A DNA stretch of 64,000 nt from Micromonospora sp. RHAY321 (GCF_023896955.1 NZ_JAMHIW010000003.1:124001-188000); one strand, 5' to 3'. Counted from the first letter of the stretch, positions 30,943 through 39,749 are shown. Program-made: numbers and translations. The notes: generated by a model not told the origin, from the letters alone.

Positions 30943-32061
30943 ATGAACGTCGTGACTGGCAGACGAGCGCCCCAACCCCGGCCGGTGCCCGGTGACGACG
31001 CGAATCCTGCCCCGGACGACGTGACGCCCCGACCGGCCGTCGGCGCCCGAACGGGCTCCACCCCCCGACCGGGGACCGCGCCGGCACCGGGCTCCGTCCC
31101 CGCCGACCGGCCCGGGCGGCAGCGACCCACGCCGGCGGGGCGGACTGCCGTGCCGAAGCGCGACGACGCGGCGGAGTTGGCCGCCACCCCGGCCCGGCCG
31201 GCGCCGGCCGCGCCGGCACCCACCCCGGCTCGGCCCACTCCGGCGGCACCGGCACCCAGCCCGACCCGTCCCACGGGCGCGACGGACGGCTCCGGTGGGG
31301 AGCCCGCCGCCGGGGTCGTCGAGGTGGAGCCGACCACCGGGGCGCCGGTGGACGCGGTGCCCCGCCGGGTGCCGGTCCGTCAGCAGAGCCGCTGGCACCG
31401 GGGCGCCCGCCGGGCCGACGGCGACACGATGCCGGACGATGCCGAGGCCGTCTGGGCGCCGATCGAGCAGGTGCACTGGGACGGCACCCCCGTCCGGGAG
31501 GAACCCGCGCCGGAGCGGGACCGCGCCTCCGGCCCGGCGGGGCGGCGGGCGTCGGCCCGTACCGCCCCACCGCCGGACCCGCTGCCCGGCCTCGCCGCGC
31601 TGGTGCTGCTGAGCCTGGTCACGGCCTTCTTCGCCTGGGTCAGCGCCGGCCCGTTCTGGCTCGCGGTGGGTCACGCCCGCGTCGGCACGGTCGTGATCGA
31701 CGACTGCTCCGGCGGCGGGCTCACCCAGCGGTGCCGGGGAACCTTCGCGGCGGACGACGGGCCGTTCGTGGCCCACGGGGTACGGGTCACCGGGGTACCC
31801 GCCGGAAAGGACGCCCCGGGGACGGCGCTGCCAGCGCGGATGGCCGGCCCGGACGGCGGCACCGCGTACGCCGACACCGGCGCGGGCCGTCACCTGCGCT
31901 GGGTGCCCGGCCTGCTGGTGATGATCGCCTGTACCGCCGGCATCGCCCGGTTCACCGGGTCGACCCGGCTGGCCGGGCGACGGAACCGGCGTTGGGCGGT
32001 GACCGTCGCGGTCGCCGGCCCGGTCCTCATCGCCCTCGGGTTCCTGGCCGCCGCCTGGTGA
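30943..32061 (+). CDS. Proline-rich membrane protein of unknown function
   Basis: 372 residues from ATG 30943; GTG 30952 is equally plausible and could be leaderless. The first ~200 residues are Pro/Ala/Arg low complexity, presumably cytoplasmic and disordered. Three hydrophobic segments follow: [44 protein letters not shown] and [22 protein letters not shown]; between the first two is an exported loop with two cysteines ([17 protein letters not shown]). Divergent from metG and convergent with rsmI. No family recognised. Confidence 0.75.
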   Translation: MNVVTGRRAPQPRPVPGDDANPAPDDVTPRPAVGARTGSTPRPGTAPAPGSVPADRPGRQRPTPAGRTAVPKRDDAAELAATPARPAPAAPAPTPARPTPAAPAPSPTRPTGATDGSGGEPAAGVVEVEPTTGAPVDAVPRRVPVRQQSRWHRGARRADGDTMPDDAEAVWAPIEQVHWDGTPVREEPAPERDRASGPAGRRASARTAPPPDPLPGLAALVLLSLVTAFFAWVSAGPFWLAVGHARVGTVVIDDCSGGGLTQRCRGTFAADDGPFVAHGVRVTGVPAGKDAPGTALPARMAGPDGGTAYADTGAGRHLRWVPGLLVMIACTAGIARFTGSTRLAGRRNRRWAVTVAVAGPVLIALGFLAAAW

Positions 32062-32094
32062 CCCGGCCCGAGCCCGACGGGCCGGGAGCGCGGA

Positions 32095-32943
32095 TCAGCT
32101 GTGCACGATCGTGTAGACGTCGCGGCGGCGCAGCGCGTACTCGGTGGCCACGTCGGTGATGGCGTCGCGGCGGGACCGGCCGGCCGCCTCCCGCTCGGCG
32201 ACCGCCGCGCGCAGGGTGTCGTCGTCGGGCCGTTCCGGGGCGCTCACCGGCGCGCCGGCCACCACGAGGGTGATCTCCCCACGCGGATCCCCCTCGGCGG
32301 CCCACCGGGCCAACTCGCCGAGCGGACGACGGAGCACCTCCTCGTAGGTCTTGGTCAACTCGCGGCAGACCGCGGCCGGCCGGTCCGCGCCGAACGTCTC
32401 GGCGAGGTCGGCGAGCGCCGCGCCGATCCGGTGCGGCGCCTCGAAGAAGACCAGGGTGCGTTCCTCGGCGGCGAGGGCGCGCAGCCGCGCCCGGCGGGCT
32501 CCGGGGGTGCGGGGCAGGAAGCCCTCGAAGCAGAACCGGTCGACGGGCAGCCCGGAGACCGCCAACGCCGTGGTCACCGCGCTCGGCCCGGGGGCGACGC
32601 TGACCGGGGCGCCGACGTCCAGCGTGGCCCGGACCAGCCGGTAGCCGGGGTCGGAGACGCTGGGCATCCCGCCGTCGGTCACCAGCGCCACCACGTACCC
32701 GCCGAGGATGACCTCGACCAGCTCGGGGGTCCGCCGCTCCTCGTTGCCCTCGAAGTAGGAGACGATCCGGCCGCCGACGGTGATGTCCAGGTCGCGGGCC
32801 AGCCGGGTGAGCCGCCGGGTGTCCTCGGCGGCCACCACGTCGGCGCTGGTCAGCACCTCACGGAACCGGGCCGAGGCGTCGGCGGGGTTGCCGAGCGGGG
32901 CACCGAGCAGGATCAGGCGCCCAGCTTCGGACATTTCACCCAC
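32095..32943 (-). CDS. rsmI: 16S rRNA (cytidine1402-2'-O)-methyltransferase
   Basis: 282 residues. SAM-dependent tetrapyrrole-methylase-fold enzyme that modifies C1402 in the ribosomal P site. Motifs: GRLILLGAPLGNPADAS, VVAAEDTRRLTRLARDL, VALVTDGGMPSVSDPGYRLVR, VAPGPSAVTTALAVSGLP, FEGFLPRTPGARRARL. The GTG at 32943 is preferred because AAGGAG lies 8 bases upstream; the ATG at 32934 lacks spacing. Divergent from the protein mannosyltransferase, an arrangement conserved in actinobacteria. Confidence 0.95.
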   Translation of the reverse strand: MGEMSEAGRLILLGAPLGNPADASARFREVLTSADVVAAEDTRRLTRLARDLDITVGGRIVSYFEGNEERRTPELVEVILGGYVVALVTDGGMPSVSDPGYRLVRATLDVGAPVSVAPGPSAVTTALAVSGLPVDRFCFEGFLPRTPGARRARLRALAAEERTLVFFEAPHRIGAALADLAETFGADRPAAVCRELTKTYEEVLRRPLGELARWAAEGDPRGEITLVVAGAPVSAPERPDDDTLRAAVAEREAAGRSRRDAITDVATEYALRRRDVYTIVHS

Positions 32944-32968
32944 GAGATCGTCTCCTTCATCGACAGCA

Positions 32969-32980
32969 GATACCGGTATC
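32969..32980. promoter_or_regulatory. 12-bp palindrome in the rsmI/pmt divergent region
   Basis: GATACCGGTATC is a perfect palindrome in the 84-base space between the divergent rsmI and mannosyltransferase starts. Candidate shared operator; no regulator is indicated. Confidence 0.3.
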
Positions 32981-33015
32981 GGGGACGACAGGCGCCACAG
33001 GACACGTTGGCAGCC

Positions 33016-33021
33016 TACGAT
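33016..33021 (+). promoter_or_regulatory. Candidate -10 of a leaderless pmt transcript
   Basis: TACGAT ends 6 bases before the GTG start at 33028, placing the expected transcription start on the start codon. No Shine-Dalgarno sequence is present. The -35 is not clear. Confidence 0.4.
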
Positions 33022-33027
33022 CGCCGG

Positions 33028-34740
33028 GTGACGAGTGCGTCGACAGCGCAGAGCCCGAGCGCCGACCCGGCAAAGACGGTCGAAGTGACCGCAGGCGAGC
33101 ACCGCCCCGACGAGGAGGCCGCGGTGCCCAGCACCGGCCGAGGCGGGGTGCCCGGCGTGCTCCGCCGCCGGTTCGCCACCGTCGATTCCCGGCTGGACCG
33201 GTCCTCGTGGCTGGCGACCGCCGTGGTGGTGGCCATCGCGGCGATCCTGCGCTTCGTCGGCCTGTCGAGCCCGAAGGGCAAGATCTTCGACGAGACGTAC
33301 TACGCCAAGGACGCGTACGGGCTGATCAGTCGCGGCGTCGAGTGGAACTACAAGGACAACGTCCCGTCGTACGTGGTGCACCCGCCGCTGGGCAAGTGGC
33401 TGATCGGCCTCGGCGAGTGGGCCTTCGGCTACCAGGACGCCGATTCGAGGGTCTCCGTCCCCGGGCATCTGTTCACCACCGCGCCCGAGTTCGGCTGGCG
33501 GTTCTCGGCGGCCGTGGTCGGCACCCTCTCGGTGCTGCTGCTGGTCCGCATCGGGCGGCGGATGTTCCGTTCGACGGTGCTGGGGTGCGCGGCCGGCCTG
33601 CTGCTCGCCCTGGACGGCTTCCACCTGGTGCTGTCCCGTGCGGCGCTGCTCGACATCTTCCTGCTCTTCTTCGTGCTGGCCGCGTTCGGCGCGCTGGTGC
33701 TCGACCGGGACTCCCGGCGTCGGCGCTGGGCGAAGGCGCTGGAGGGCGGGCTCGACCCGACCCGACCGGGCCGTGCCGGCCGACCCCCGACCGGTTGGCG
33801 CACCTGGCCGTGGTGGCGACTGGCAGCCGGGGTGCTGATCGGCTGCGCCTGCGCGGTGAAGTGGAGCGCGCTCTACTTCGTGCCGGCCTTCGCGCTGCTG
33901 GTGCTCCTCTGGGAGGTCGGTGTCCGCCGTTCGGCGGGCGTCCGTCGGCCCTGGCGGGACACCCTGCTCGACGAGCTGCCCTGGCTGGTGCTGGCCGGCG
34001 TGCTGATGATCGGCACCTACCTCGCCACCTGGTCGGGCTGGCTGCTCAGCGACGACGGCTACTACCGGCTCGCGTCGTCCTACCCGAGCGCCCCGCTCAG
34101 TGACGCCCCGGTGATCGGCCCGCTGATCAACCTCTTCGAGTACCACCGCGCGGCGTACGGCTTCCACACCGGCCTGGACGACCCGCACAAGTACCAGTCG
34201 TGGCCGTGGCAGTGGCTGCTGCTCGGCCGCCCGGTGGCGTTCCACTGGTCCGGCGAGGGCGCCTGCGGTGCGCCGAGCTGTGCCTCGGAGATCCTGCTGC
34301 TCGGCACGCCGCTGCTCTGGTGGTCGTTCCTGCCCGCCCTGGTGGCGCTGGTCTGGCTGGGTGTGGCACGCCGGGACTGGCGGGCCGGCGCGATCCTGCT
34401 CACCGTGGCGGCGGGCCTGCTGCCCTGGTTCGTGTTCGCCCTCGAGGGCCGCACGATGTTCTCGTTCTACGCCGCTCCGGCGCTGCCCTTCATGGTCCTT
34501 GCCGTGGTGTACGTCCTGGGCGCGCTGATCGCCCCGGCCGGGGGTGACGTCGGTGCGGTGGCCCCGTTGGTCCCCGGCGATCCCGGTTACGAACGCCGGC
34601 TGGTGGGCAGCGTCGCGGCCGGGGCGTACGTGCTCCTGGTGGCGCTCTGCTTCGCGTACTTCTATCCGATCTTCGTGGGCACGTTGATGCCGTACTCGGA
34701 CTGGCTGTCCCGGATGTGGCTGGACGGTCGCTGGATATAG
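33028..34740 (+). CDS. pmt: Dolichyl-phosphate-mannose-protein mannosyltransferase (GT39)
   Basis: 570 residues, multi-spanning GT-C enzyme transferring mannose from polyprenyl-phosphate-mannose to Ser/Thr of exported proteins. After a ~60-residue cytoplasmic leader, the first membrane segment is followed by the catalytic-type FDETYYAKDAYGL (Asp-Glu), then VHPPLGKWLIGLGEWAFGY and RIGRRMFRSTVLGCAAGLLLALDGFHLV. About ten hydrophobic segments follow and a conserved C-terminal FAYFYPIFVGTLMPYSDWLSRMWLDGRWI. It corresponds to mycobacterial Rv1002c by content and by the divergent rsmI neighbour. Substrate proteins could include the exported proteins encoded nearby. Confidence 0.94.
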   Translation: MTSASTAQSPSADPAKTVEVTAGEHRPDEEAAVPSTGRGGVPGVLRRRFATVDSRLDRSSWLATAVVVAIAAILRFVGLSSPKGKIFDETYYAKDAYGLISRGVEWNYKDNVPSYVVHPPLGKWLIGLGEWAFGYQDADSRVSVPGHLFTTAPEFGWRFSAAVVGTLSVLLLVRIGRRMFRSTVLGCAAGLLLALDGFHLVLSRAALLDIFLLFFVLAAFGALVLDRDSRRRRWAKALEGGLDPTRPGRAGRPPTGWRTWPWWRLAAGVLIGCACAVKWSALYFVPAFALLVLLWEVGVRRSAGVRRPWRDTLLDELPWLVLAGVLMIGTYLATWSGWLLSDDGYYRLASSYPSAPLSDAPVIGPLINLFEYHRAAYGFHTGLDDPHKYQSWPWQWLLLGRPVAFHWSGEGACGAPSCASEILLLGTPLLWWSFLPALVALVWLGVARRDWRAGAILLTVAAGLLPWFVFALEGRTMFSFYAAPALPFMVLAVVYVLGALIAPAGGDVGAVAPLVPGDPGYERRLVGSVAAGAYVLLVALCFAYFYPIFVGTLMPYSDWLSRMWLDGRWI

Positions 34741-34775
34741 GCATCGACAGGCGACGCGCCGCACAGCGCGACGAA

Positions 34776-34809
34776 AACGGGCCCGCACGCTTCGGCGTGT
34801 GGGCCCGTT
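34776..34809. terminator. Hairpin with TTCG tetraloop after pmt
   Basis: 15-bp arms 34776-34790 and 34795-34809 (one G-T pair) closed by TTCG, an exceptionally stable loop. It lies 36 bases after the pmt stop; on the minus strand it would be followed by TTTTCG, so it may act in both directions. Confidence 0.8.
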
Positions 34810-34819
34810 GCACAAAGAC

Positions 34820-34867
34820 GCGCGCCCCGATCGCCTGCCACGGGGGAAGCGGGCGATTGGGGCGCGC
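34820..34867. terminator. Second tandem hairpin after pmt
   Basis: 16-bp arms 34820-34835 and 34852-34867 (one G-T pair) with a 16-nt loop, 10 bases beyond the first hairpin. Either a backup terminator or part of a small structured RNA. From 34868 to the next gene at 35238 nothing else is seen except a -10 box. Confidence 0.6.
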
Positions 34868-35224
34868 ATGAAGAGCTTAACCACCGCGCACCACCGGCAC
34901 AACGGGTCGACTTAGGTCAGATTTCCGACCGATGTCGGCCGGACCGGCAGCCTCCCTCCAGCAGTTGACCGAGGGTGACCCGGCGTGGACCCAGAGCCCG
35001 GAACGGGCCGGTCGGAGGCCCTCGTCGACCCGTCCGGAGACCGCCGTCGAGTGGCCACGGACGCCAGGCTCGCCGGGGGAACCGGACGTCGCGGTCCCAC
35101 CGAAGCGGCTGGTCGCAAATCCTCGACGCGCCGGCCTGACCGCACCCCGCCGCACCCTGCTGGTGGCGCGTGCCGCCGACCGGGGACAGGGCTGACCCAA
35201 ATGATCATCCAAAGTGGATCTCAC

Positions 35225-35230
35225 TACACT
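35225..35230 (+). promoter_or_regulatory. Candidate -10 of a leaderless VWA-protein transcript
   Basis: TACACT followed by 7 bases and the GTG start; no Shine-Dalgarno sequence is present. Confidence 0.4.
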
Positions 35231-35237
35231 GCGGGCC

Positions 35238-36521
35238 GTGATCAACTTCAGACGATCGACGGCCGTCCTTCTCGGACTGCTGGCGACCACCGCGCTGGCC
35301 GGGCCGCTCCCGGCGGCGGCCGACGACGAGGAGCCGGTGGCCGAGCCGCCCCGGGTCGAGCTGGTGCTCGACGTCAGCGGCTCGATGCGGGCCGCGGACA
35401 TCGGCGGGCGCAGCCGGATCTCGGTCGCCCAGCAGGCGTTCAACGAGGTGGTGGACGCGCTGCCGGCGGAGACCCAGCTCGGCATCCGGGTGCTCGGCGC
35501 GACCTACCGGGGCAAGGACAAGAAGGTCGGCTGCCAGGACACCCAGCAGATCGTGCCGGTCGGGCCGGTCGACCGGGCCCGGGCCAAGGCGGCGGTGGCG
35601 ACGCTGCGCCCGACCGGGTTCACGCCGGTCGGCCTCGCACTGCGCTCCGCCGCGCAGGACCTCGGCACCGGGGCCACCACCCGCAGGATCGTGCTGATCA
35701 CCGACGGGGAGGACACCTGCGCCCCGCCGGACCCGTGTGAGGTGGCGCGGGAGCTGGCCGCGCAGGGCACCAGCCTGGTGGTCGACACGCTCGGGCTGGC
35801 CCCCGACGAGAAGGTACGCCGGCAGCTGCTCTGCATCGCCGGTGCGACCGGCGGCACCTACACGGCGGCGCAGAGCGCCGAGGAGCTGACCGACCGGATC
35901 AAGCAGCTCGTCGAGCGGGCCGGCGACACGCACACGCTGGCACCGACCGTGGTCGGTGGCGCGAACGCCTGCGACTCCGCTCCGCTGCTGGCCCCCGGCG
36001 TGTACGCCGACCGGGAGGCCTTCTCCGAGCACCGGTACTACCGGGTGCCGGTACGCCCCGGGCAGGAGCTGCGCGCGTCGGTGAGCATGGCGCTGGACCG
36101 GCCGGTGAACCGGGACTACGGGGTGCTGCTACGGGCCACCGCGGCGGACGGCCGGGAGCTGGTCCGTGGCGCGGACGCGGGCAGTGGACGGGCCGACGTC
36201 CTCTCCGCCGGGCTGCGCTGGTCGGCCAGCGCCGACGACGAGGACGCCACCGAGGCCGAGGCGACCCCGACCGCCGCCGAACCCACCACCGTCTGCCTGG
36301 TGGTGAGCAACTCGTTCGCCCCGCGCCCCGGCACCGCGGCGACCCCCGGCATGCCGGTGGAGCTGACCATCGACGTGGTGGCGGCCGCACCGGCACCGGA
36401 CGGGCCGGACCTCGGCCGGGGTTGGGTGCTGCTCGCCCTGCTCACCGTGGCCGGCCTGCTCACCGGCCTGCTCGCCGGGCTGCTCACCCGCTGGTGGGTC
36501 GCCACCTGGAGGGAGAACTGA
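35238..36521 (+). CDS. Exported, membrane-anchored von Willebrand factor A domain protein
   Basis: 427 residues. Signal peptide (NFRRSTAVLLGLLATTALAGPLPAAADD), then a VWA domain with an intact MIDAS: DVSGS (45-49), the Thr region GFTPVGLAL, and ITDGEDTC. A beta-rich middle region follows, and the C-terminus has a single helix (GWVLLALLTVAGLLTGLLAGLL) and a short RWWVATWREN cytoplasmic tail. Cysteines in the domain (GCQDT, DTCAPPDPC, LLCIAG) suggest extracellular disulfides. Its stop overlaps the start of the next gene (TGATG), so the two proteins are made together. Likely metal-dependent protein binding at the cell surface; partner unknown. Confidence 0.9.
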   Translation: MINFRRSTAVLLGLLATTALAGPLPAAADDEEPVAEPPRVELVLDVSGSMRAADIGGRSRISVAQQAFNEVVDALPAETQLGIRVLGATYRGKDKKVGCQDTQQIVPVGPVDRARAKAAVATLRPTGFTPVGLALRSAAQDLGTGATTRRIVLITDGEDTCAPPDPCEVARELAAQGTSLVVDTLGLAPDEKVRRQLLCIAGATGGTYTAAQSAEELTDRIKQLVERAGDTHTLAPTVVGGANACDSAPLLAPGVYADREAFSEHRYYRVPVRPGQELRASVSMALDRPVNRDYGVLLRATAADGRELVRGADAGSGRADVLSAGLRWSASADDEDATEAEATPTAAEPTTVCLVVSNSFAPRPGTAATPGMPVELTIDVVAAAPAPDGPDLGRGWVLLALLTVAGLLTGLLAGLLTRWWVATWREN

Positions 36522-37303
36522 TGCGTACCGCACTGTTCCGGTCGCTGGCGGCGCTACTCGCCGCCGGCGGGTCCGCCCTGCTGCCCGCGGCGGCCGTCGC
36601 CGCCCCCACCCCCTCACCAGGTGCCACCCCGGTCACCCGGGCCGGCACCTCGTTCCTCACCGCCACCCCGATCACCGCCGGGCAACCCGTGCGGGTGGAC
36701 GCTTCGGTCGGCGACCACCTCTACTGGTCGTTCGCGGCCACCGCCGGGCAGGTGCACGAGATCAGTGCGACCGTCTCGTTCCCGAAGGCCCGCAGCGGCG
36801 CCTCCACCTGGACCGTCGACGTCTTCGACGGGTTGCGCCGGCGGCAGGCGTGCACCGCCGGAGCGCAGACCCCGACGGTGGACGCGCAGGCGTCGAGCGT
36901 GATGCTGGGCTGCACCCTGCGTGAGGTGCGGCCCTGGGCGGAGCCGTGGTCGGCCGACCCGCTGCCCGGCACGTACGTCGTCCGGCTCTCCGTGGTGGAC
37001 CTGCCCGAACCGGACCTGGGCGCCCCGATCGACGTCGACCTGCTGGTCGGCACCGTCGCCGACCACGGCGCCTCGGGCGACGACGGCGAACTGGCCGCGC
37101 CGCTTCAGCCGAACACCAAGGCGGGCACGGTGCTCAACGCCGTACCCCCGGTGGACCCGGAGGCCGACGACGAGGGTGACTCACCGGCGGACTGGCTGCC
37201 GGACCTCGGCTCACGCTGGGTCTGGACCGGCATCGGCGGCGTGCTCGCCGCCGTGGCCGGCGTGGTCGGCTTCGCCCTGACCCGGCGGCCGCGACGTCGC
37301 TGA
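36521..37303 (+). CDS. Exported, membrane-anchored partner of the VWA protein
   Basis: 260 residues. Signal peptide (MRTALFRSLAALLAAGGSALLPAAAVAAP), an all-beta extracellular domain containing the PPC-like pattern TPITAGQPVRVDASVGDHLYWSFAATAGQVHEISATV and a C-terminal strand LPGTYVVRLSVVDLPE, a linker rich in acidic residues, a membrane helix (WTGIGGVLAAVAGVVGFAL) and RRPRRR. GGAGGGAG precedes the ATG. Topology is the same as that of the VWA protein it is coupled to. No enzymatic motif. Probably a surface complex with the VWA protein. Confidence 0.82.
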   Translation: MRTALFRSLAALLAAGGSALLPAAAVAAPTPSPGATPVTRAGTSFLTATPITAGQPVRVDASVGDHLYWSFAATAGQVHEISATVSFPKARSGASTWTVDVFDGLRRRQACTAGAQTPTVDAQASSVMLGCTLREVRPWAEPWSADPLPGTYVVRLSVVDLPEPDLGAPIDVDLLVGTVADHGASGDDGELAAPLQPNTKAGTVLNAVPPVDPEADDEGDSPADWLPDLGSRWVWTGIGGVLAAVAGVVGFALTRRPRRR

Positions 37304-37308
37304 GGCAC

Positions 37309-37349
37309 GGCCCCGGTGGCCGCCGTGTGAGCGGCGGCCACCGGTGGCC
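37309..37349. terminator. Bidirectional hairpin between convergent genes
   Basis: Arms 37309-37325 and 37332-37349 pair over 17 bp with a one-base bulge and a 6-nt loop, exactly in the 46-base gap between the stops of two convergent genes. Confidence 0.75.
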
Positions 37350-37619
37350 TCAGCCGCGCCGGGAACCGCGCGGAAGCCAGCCGATGAACCGGTCCTGGAG
37401 CGACATCACCGGGGCGGCACGCAGGTCCTCCGTGGCGGCGGCGAGACAGGACCCCAGGTAGACGCTCAGCATCGCCCGGTCACCCCCGTACTCCGCCAGC
37501 AGCCTGCTGCGCTTCGTCGCGCACGGCCACTCGTCACCGCACGAGCCACAGCTCCAACCGGGGGTCGTCGGGGCGTGGTCGTCGGCCCGTACCCCCGGCC
37601 GTTCCGCACCATGGGTCAT
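37350..37619 (-). CDS. Small Cys-containing protein of unknown function
   Basis: 89 residues. The N-terminal part contains WSCGSCGDEWPCATKRSRLLAEYGG, a CxxC-x4-C cluster resembling a small zinc-binding knuckle, followed by helical segments (LSVYLGSCLAAATEDLRA) and a C-terminal SLQDRFIGWLPRGSRRG. Similar small proteins are common in Streptomyces and relatives, with no reliable function; some are labelled flavin reductase without support. GGAGAGGA precedes the ATG at 37619. Confidence 0.8.
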   Translation of the reverse strand: MTHGAERPGVRADDHAPTTPGWSCGSCGDEWPCATKRSRLLAEYGGDRAMLSVYLGSCLAAATEDLRAAPVMSLQDRFIGWLPRGSRRG

Positions 37620-37806
37620 CGCAGTCCTCTCCAGATGTCCGCGGGACTGGCTGTCGCCGTGCCCCGGCCAGCGGTTGATGGCCCTCCCCCGGTGCCGTCA
37701 GGGGAGCGCAGCGCGTACCCCCGGTGTTACATCTTTGCGGTACGTTCTCCCCTCGTGACAGTCGGAAAGTTGACGGTTGACCGAATGTCCCCGCACCAGG
37801 TCCATT

Positions 37807-37822
37807 CCTACCGACGGGTAGG
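37807..37822. promoter_or_regulatory. Inverted repeat just before the phosphopantetheinyl transferase start
   Basis: CCTACC and GGTAGG (37807-37812, 37817-37822) separated by GACG, ending 5 bases before the GTG. Could be an operator or a small stem that occludes initiation. Confidence 0.35.
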
Positions 37823-37827
37823 CGGCC

Positions 37828-38484
37828 GTGCGTGACCTGCTGCCGGCGACGGTCGCGGTGGCGGTCGCCAGCCCGGACGACTGGGCCGGTGAGCTGCTCG
37901 CCGCCGAGCAGGCGTGCCTCGGTGACCGGGCCGTGCAGACCCGTCGGCGGGACTTCACCGCCGGGCGGGTGTGCGCCCGGCGGGCGATGGCCGGCCTCGG
38001 CCTGCCGCCAGCGGCCGTGCCGGCCGCAGCCGACCGTGCGCCGGTCTGGCCGGCCGGAATCGTCGGGACCATCACCCACACCACCGGCTACTGCGCCGCC
38101 GCCGCGGCGCGCAGCACGGACGTCCGGTCCGTCGGGATGGACGCCGAGCAGCATCGCGAGGTCAATGAGGGAGTACGCCGACTCGTGCTGCTGCCCGAGG
38201 AGGAGGAGATCTGCGCCCGGCTTCCCGGCGGCATCTCCTGGCCGGTGGTGCTGTTCAGCGCCAAGGAGACCGTCTACAAGGTCTGGTACCCGGTCGTCGG
38301 GAGTTGGCTGGACTTCCACGACGCACGGCTGGAGCTGGACCCGGACGCCGGGACGTTCACGGCCCGGATCGCACCCGCCCGCCTGGACGCGGCGGCCGTC
38401 GCCGACCCGCCCGCCACCGTCACCGGCCGGTTCGTGGTCGCCGACGGGCTGGTCCGCACCGCCGCCGTCCTCCCACTCCGCTGA
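37828..38484 (+). CDS. 4'-phosphopantetheinyl transferase (EntD/Sfp type)
   Basis: 218 residues. Activates carrier proteins of NRPS/PKS or fatty acid systems by adding phosphopantetheine from CoA. Motifs: GTITHTTGYCAAA, the metal-binding VGMDAEQHREV (GxDxE), and FSAKETVYKVWYP (F-S-x-K-E-x-x-Y-K). Similar to the EntD subgroup. No biosynthetic cluster is in the window, so it is probably a general PPTase of the genome. The GTG start lacks a Shine-Dalgarno sequence. Confidence 0.94.
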   Translation: MRDLLPATVAVAVASPDDWAGELLAAEQACLGDRAVQTRRRDFTAGRVCARRAMAGLGLPPAAVPAAADRAPVWPAGIVGTITHTTGYCAAAAARSTDVRSVGMDAEQHREVNEGVRRLVLLPEEEEICARLPGGISWPVVLFSAKETVYKVWYPVVGSWLDFHDARLELDPDAGTFTARIAPARLDAAAVADPPATVTGRFVVADGLVRTAAVLPLR

Positions 38485-38669
38485 CACCGGGCGTGTGACG
38501 TCCATCCATCGAGTTTTCGGCCGCACAGTCCACCCTGGCCCGTCCGCGGCATCGACACGTGCCCCGGTCCGGCCGTGGGACAACGTCCGGCGCGGCGACC
38601 GGACGCTCCGCGACGCACGGTAGCGTCGGCGGGTTCCCGAACCGCACGTACGAGGCGTCAAGGAGTACG

Positions 38670-39686
38670 GTGACCCACCCCCAGCCCCCCGTCGGGCAGC
38701 AGGACCCCCAGCAGCCGCACCCGGAGCGGCCGACGCAGCCGTTCCCGGCGACATCGCAGCCGCAGTCCGCCGCCGACCCGACGGTCCCGCAGGCACCCGT
38801 GCCGCCCAACCCGTGGTCGGCAGCGGCGAACGCTCCGCAGCCGCCGGTTTCCGGGCCGCCGGTGTCCGGGGTGTCGCAGCCGGGCGTACCGGCTCAGTGG
38901 GCCCCGCCGACCGCGCCGCAGCCGCCGTACGCCAGCTCGCCGCAGCCGCCGTACGCCAGCACGCCCTACCCGGCCTCGCCCGATCAGCCCTGGCCGCAGC
39001 CGCCGTTCTCGGGCGGCGCGTACCCCGCGGCTGGCGGGCCGGGTTATCCGCTGACCATGCCGCCGCCTGTAGCGACGAAGAGTTCCAAGAAGACGGTGGT
39101 GGTCGTCGCGGTCACGGCGGCCGTACTCACCCTGCTGTGCTGCGCCGGCGGCATCGTGGCGGTGGTCATCGGCGCCAACCGGGCCGCCACCGAGGTGACC
39201 GAGGCCCTGCCCACCCCCGGCGTGACCCGGGGCGCCGGGCAGCCTCCGAACGCCGTCCCCTCGCCGACCCCTCGCTCGGCCAACGGCGACACCCGCAACA
39301 TGTCGCCCGGGGACACCCTGGTCGTCGACGGTGACGACGGCACCGTCGAGATCACCGTGACGAAGTTCAGCACCGCCACCAAGCCCTGCGCGTCCTACGG
39401 CCTCCAGCCCGACGAGGGCATGTACGTGATCGCCGACGTGACGGTGACGGTCACCAAGGGCACCGGTTCGGCGAACCCGTTCTACTTCCAGTGGGTCGCC
39501 GCCGACGGCACCGAGACCAACGCGATCGGCGGGGCCTTCTCCGGCTGCGGCAAGCCCATGCCGGCGGGCAACGACCTGACCGCCGGCACCAGGCGCACCG
39601 GCAGCGTCGTGTTCGACGTGCACGACACCAGGGGCGCGCTGGAGTACCAGCACGAGTTCGAGACCGCCGGTTCCTGGAAGCCGTGA
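38670..39686 (+). CDS. Proline-rich membrane-anchored protein with DUF4352-like domain
   Basis: 338 residues. Residues 1-140 are Pro/Gln/Ala-rich and include a 21-bp tandem DNA repeat (38916-38936 and 38940-38960, encoding PQPPYAS twice). A single helix (TVVVVAVTAAVLTLLCCAGGIVAVVIG) is followed by an external immunoglobulin-like domain with MSPGDTLVVDGDDGTVEITVTKF, GMYVIADVTVTVTKGTG, NPFYFQWVAADG and TGSVVFDVHDTRGALEYQHEF, the usual DUF4352 pattern. AAGGAG precedes the GTG. Function unknown; probably extracellular binding. Confidence 0.85.
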   Translation: MTHPQPPVGQQDPQQPHPERPTQPFPATSQPQSAADPTVPQAPVPPNPWSAAANAPQPPVSGPPVSGVSQPGVPAQWAPPTAPQPPYASSPQPPYASTPYPASPDQPWPQPPFSGGAYPAAGGPGYPLTMPPPVATKSSKKTVVVVAVTAAVLTLLCCAGGIVAVVIGANRAATEVTEALPTPGVTRGAGQPPNAVPSPTPRSANGDTRNMSPGDTLVVDGDDGTVEITVTKFSTATKPCASYGLQPDEGMYVIADVTVTVTKGTGSANPFYFQWVAADGTETNAIGGAFSGCGKPMPAGNDLTAGTRRTGSVVFDVHDTRGALEYQHEFETAGSWKP

Positions 39687-39691
39687 CGCGC

Positions 39692-39730
39692 CGCGGCGGG
39701 ACCGCCCCCACCCGGGTCGGTCCCGCCGCG
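39692..39730. terminator. Hairpin between convergent genes
   Basis: Perfect 13-bp arms CGCGGCGGGACCG (39692-39704) and its complement (39718-39730) in the 63-base gap between two convergent stops. Confidence 0.7.
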
Positions 39731-39749
39731 CGCGGTCGAACCGATCTCC

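Noticed and set aside
32095..34902. Extension of the rsmI frame upstream through the mannosyltransferase gene
   Set aside because: The extra sequence is antisense low complexity; rsmI similarity starts at 32943/32934 and pmt is certain.
34932..35195. 87-codon plus-strand frame in the gap before the VWA gene
   Set aside because: No ribosome binding site, no similarity, and unremarkable codon usage; treated as non-coding.
38916..38960. Short tandem repeat as CRISPR-like or satellite element
   Set aside because: It is a two-copy 21-bp coding repeat (PQPPYAS) inside the Pro-rich gene, without spacers.
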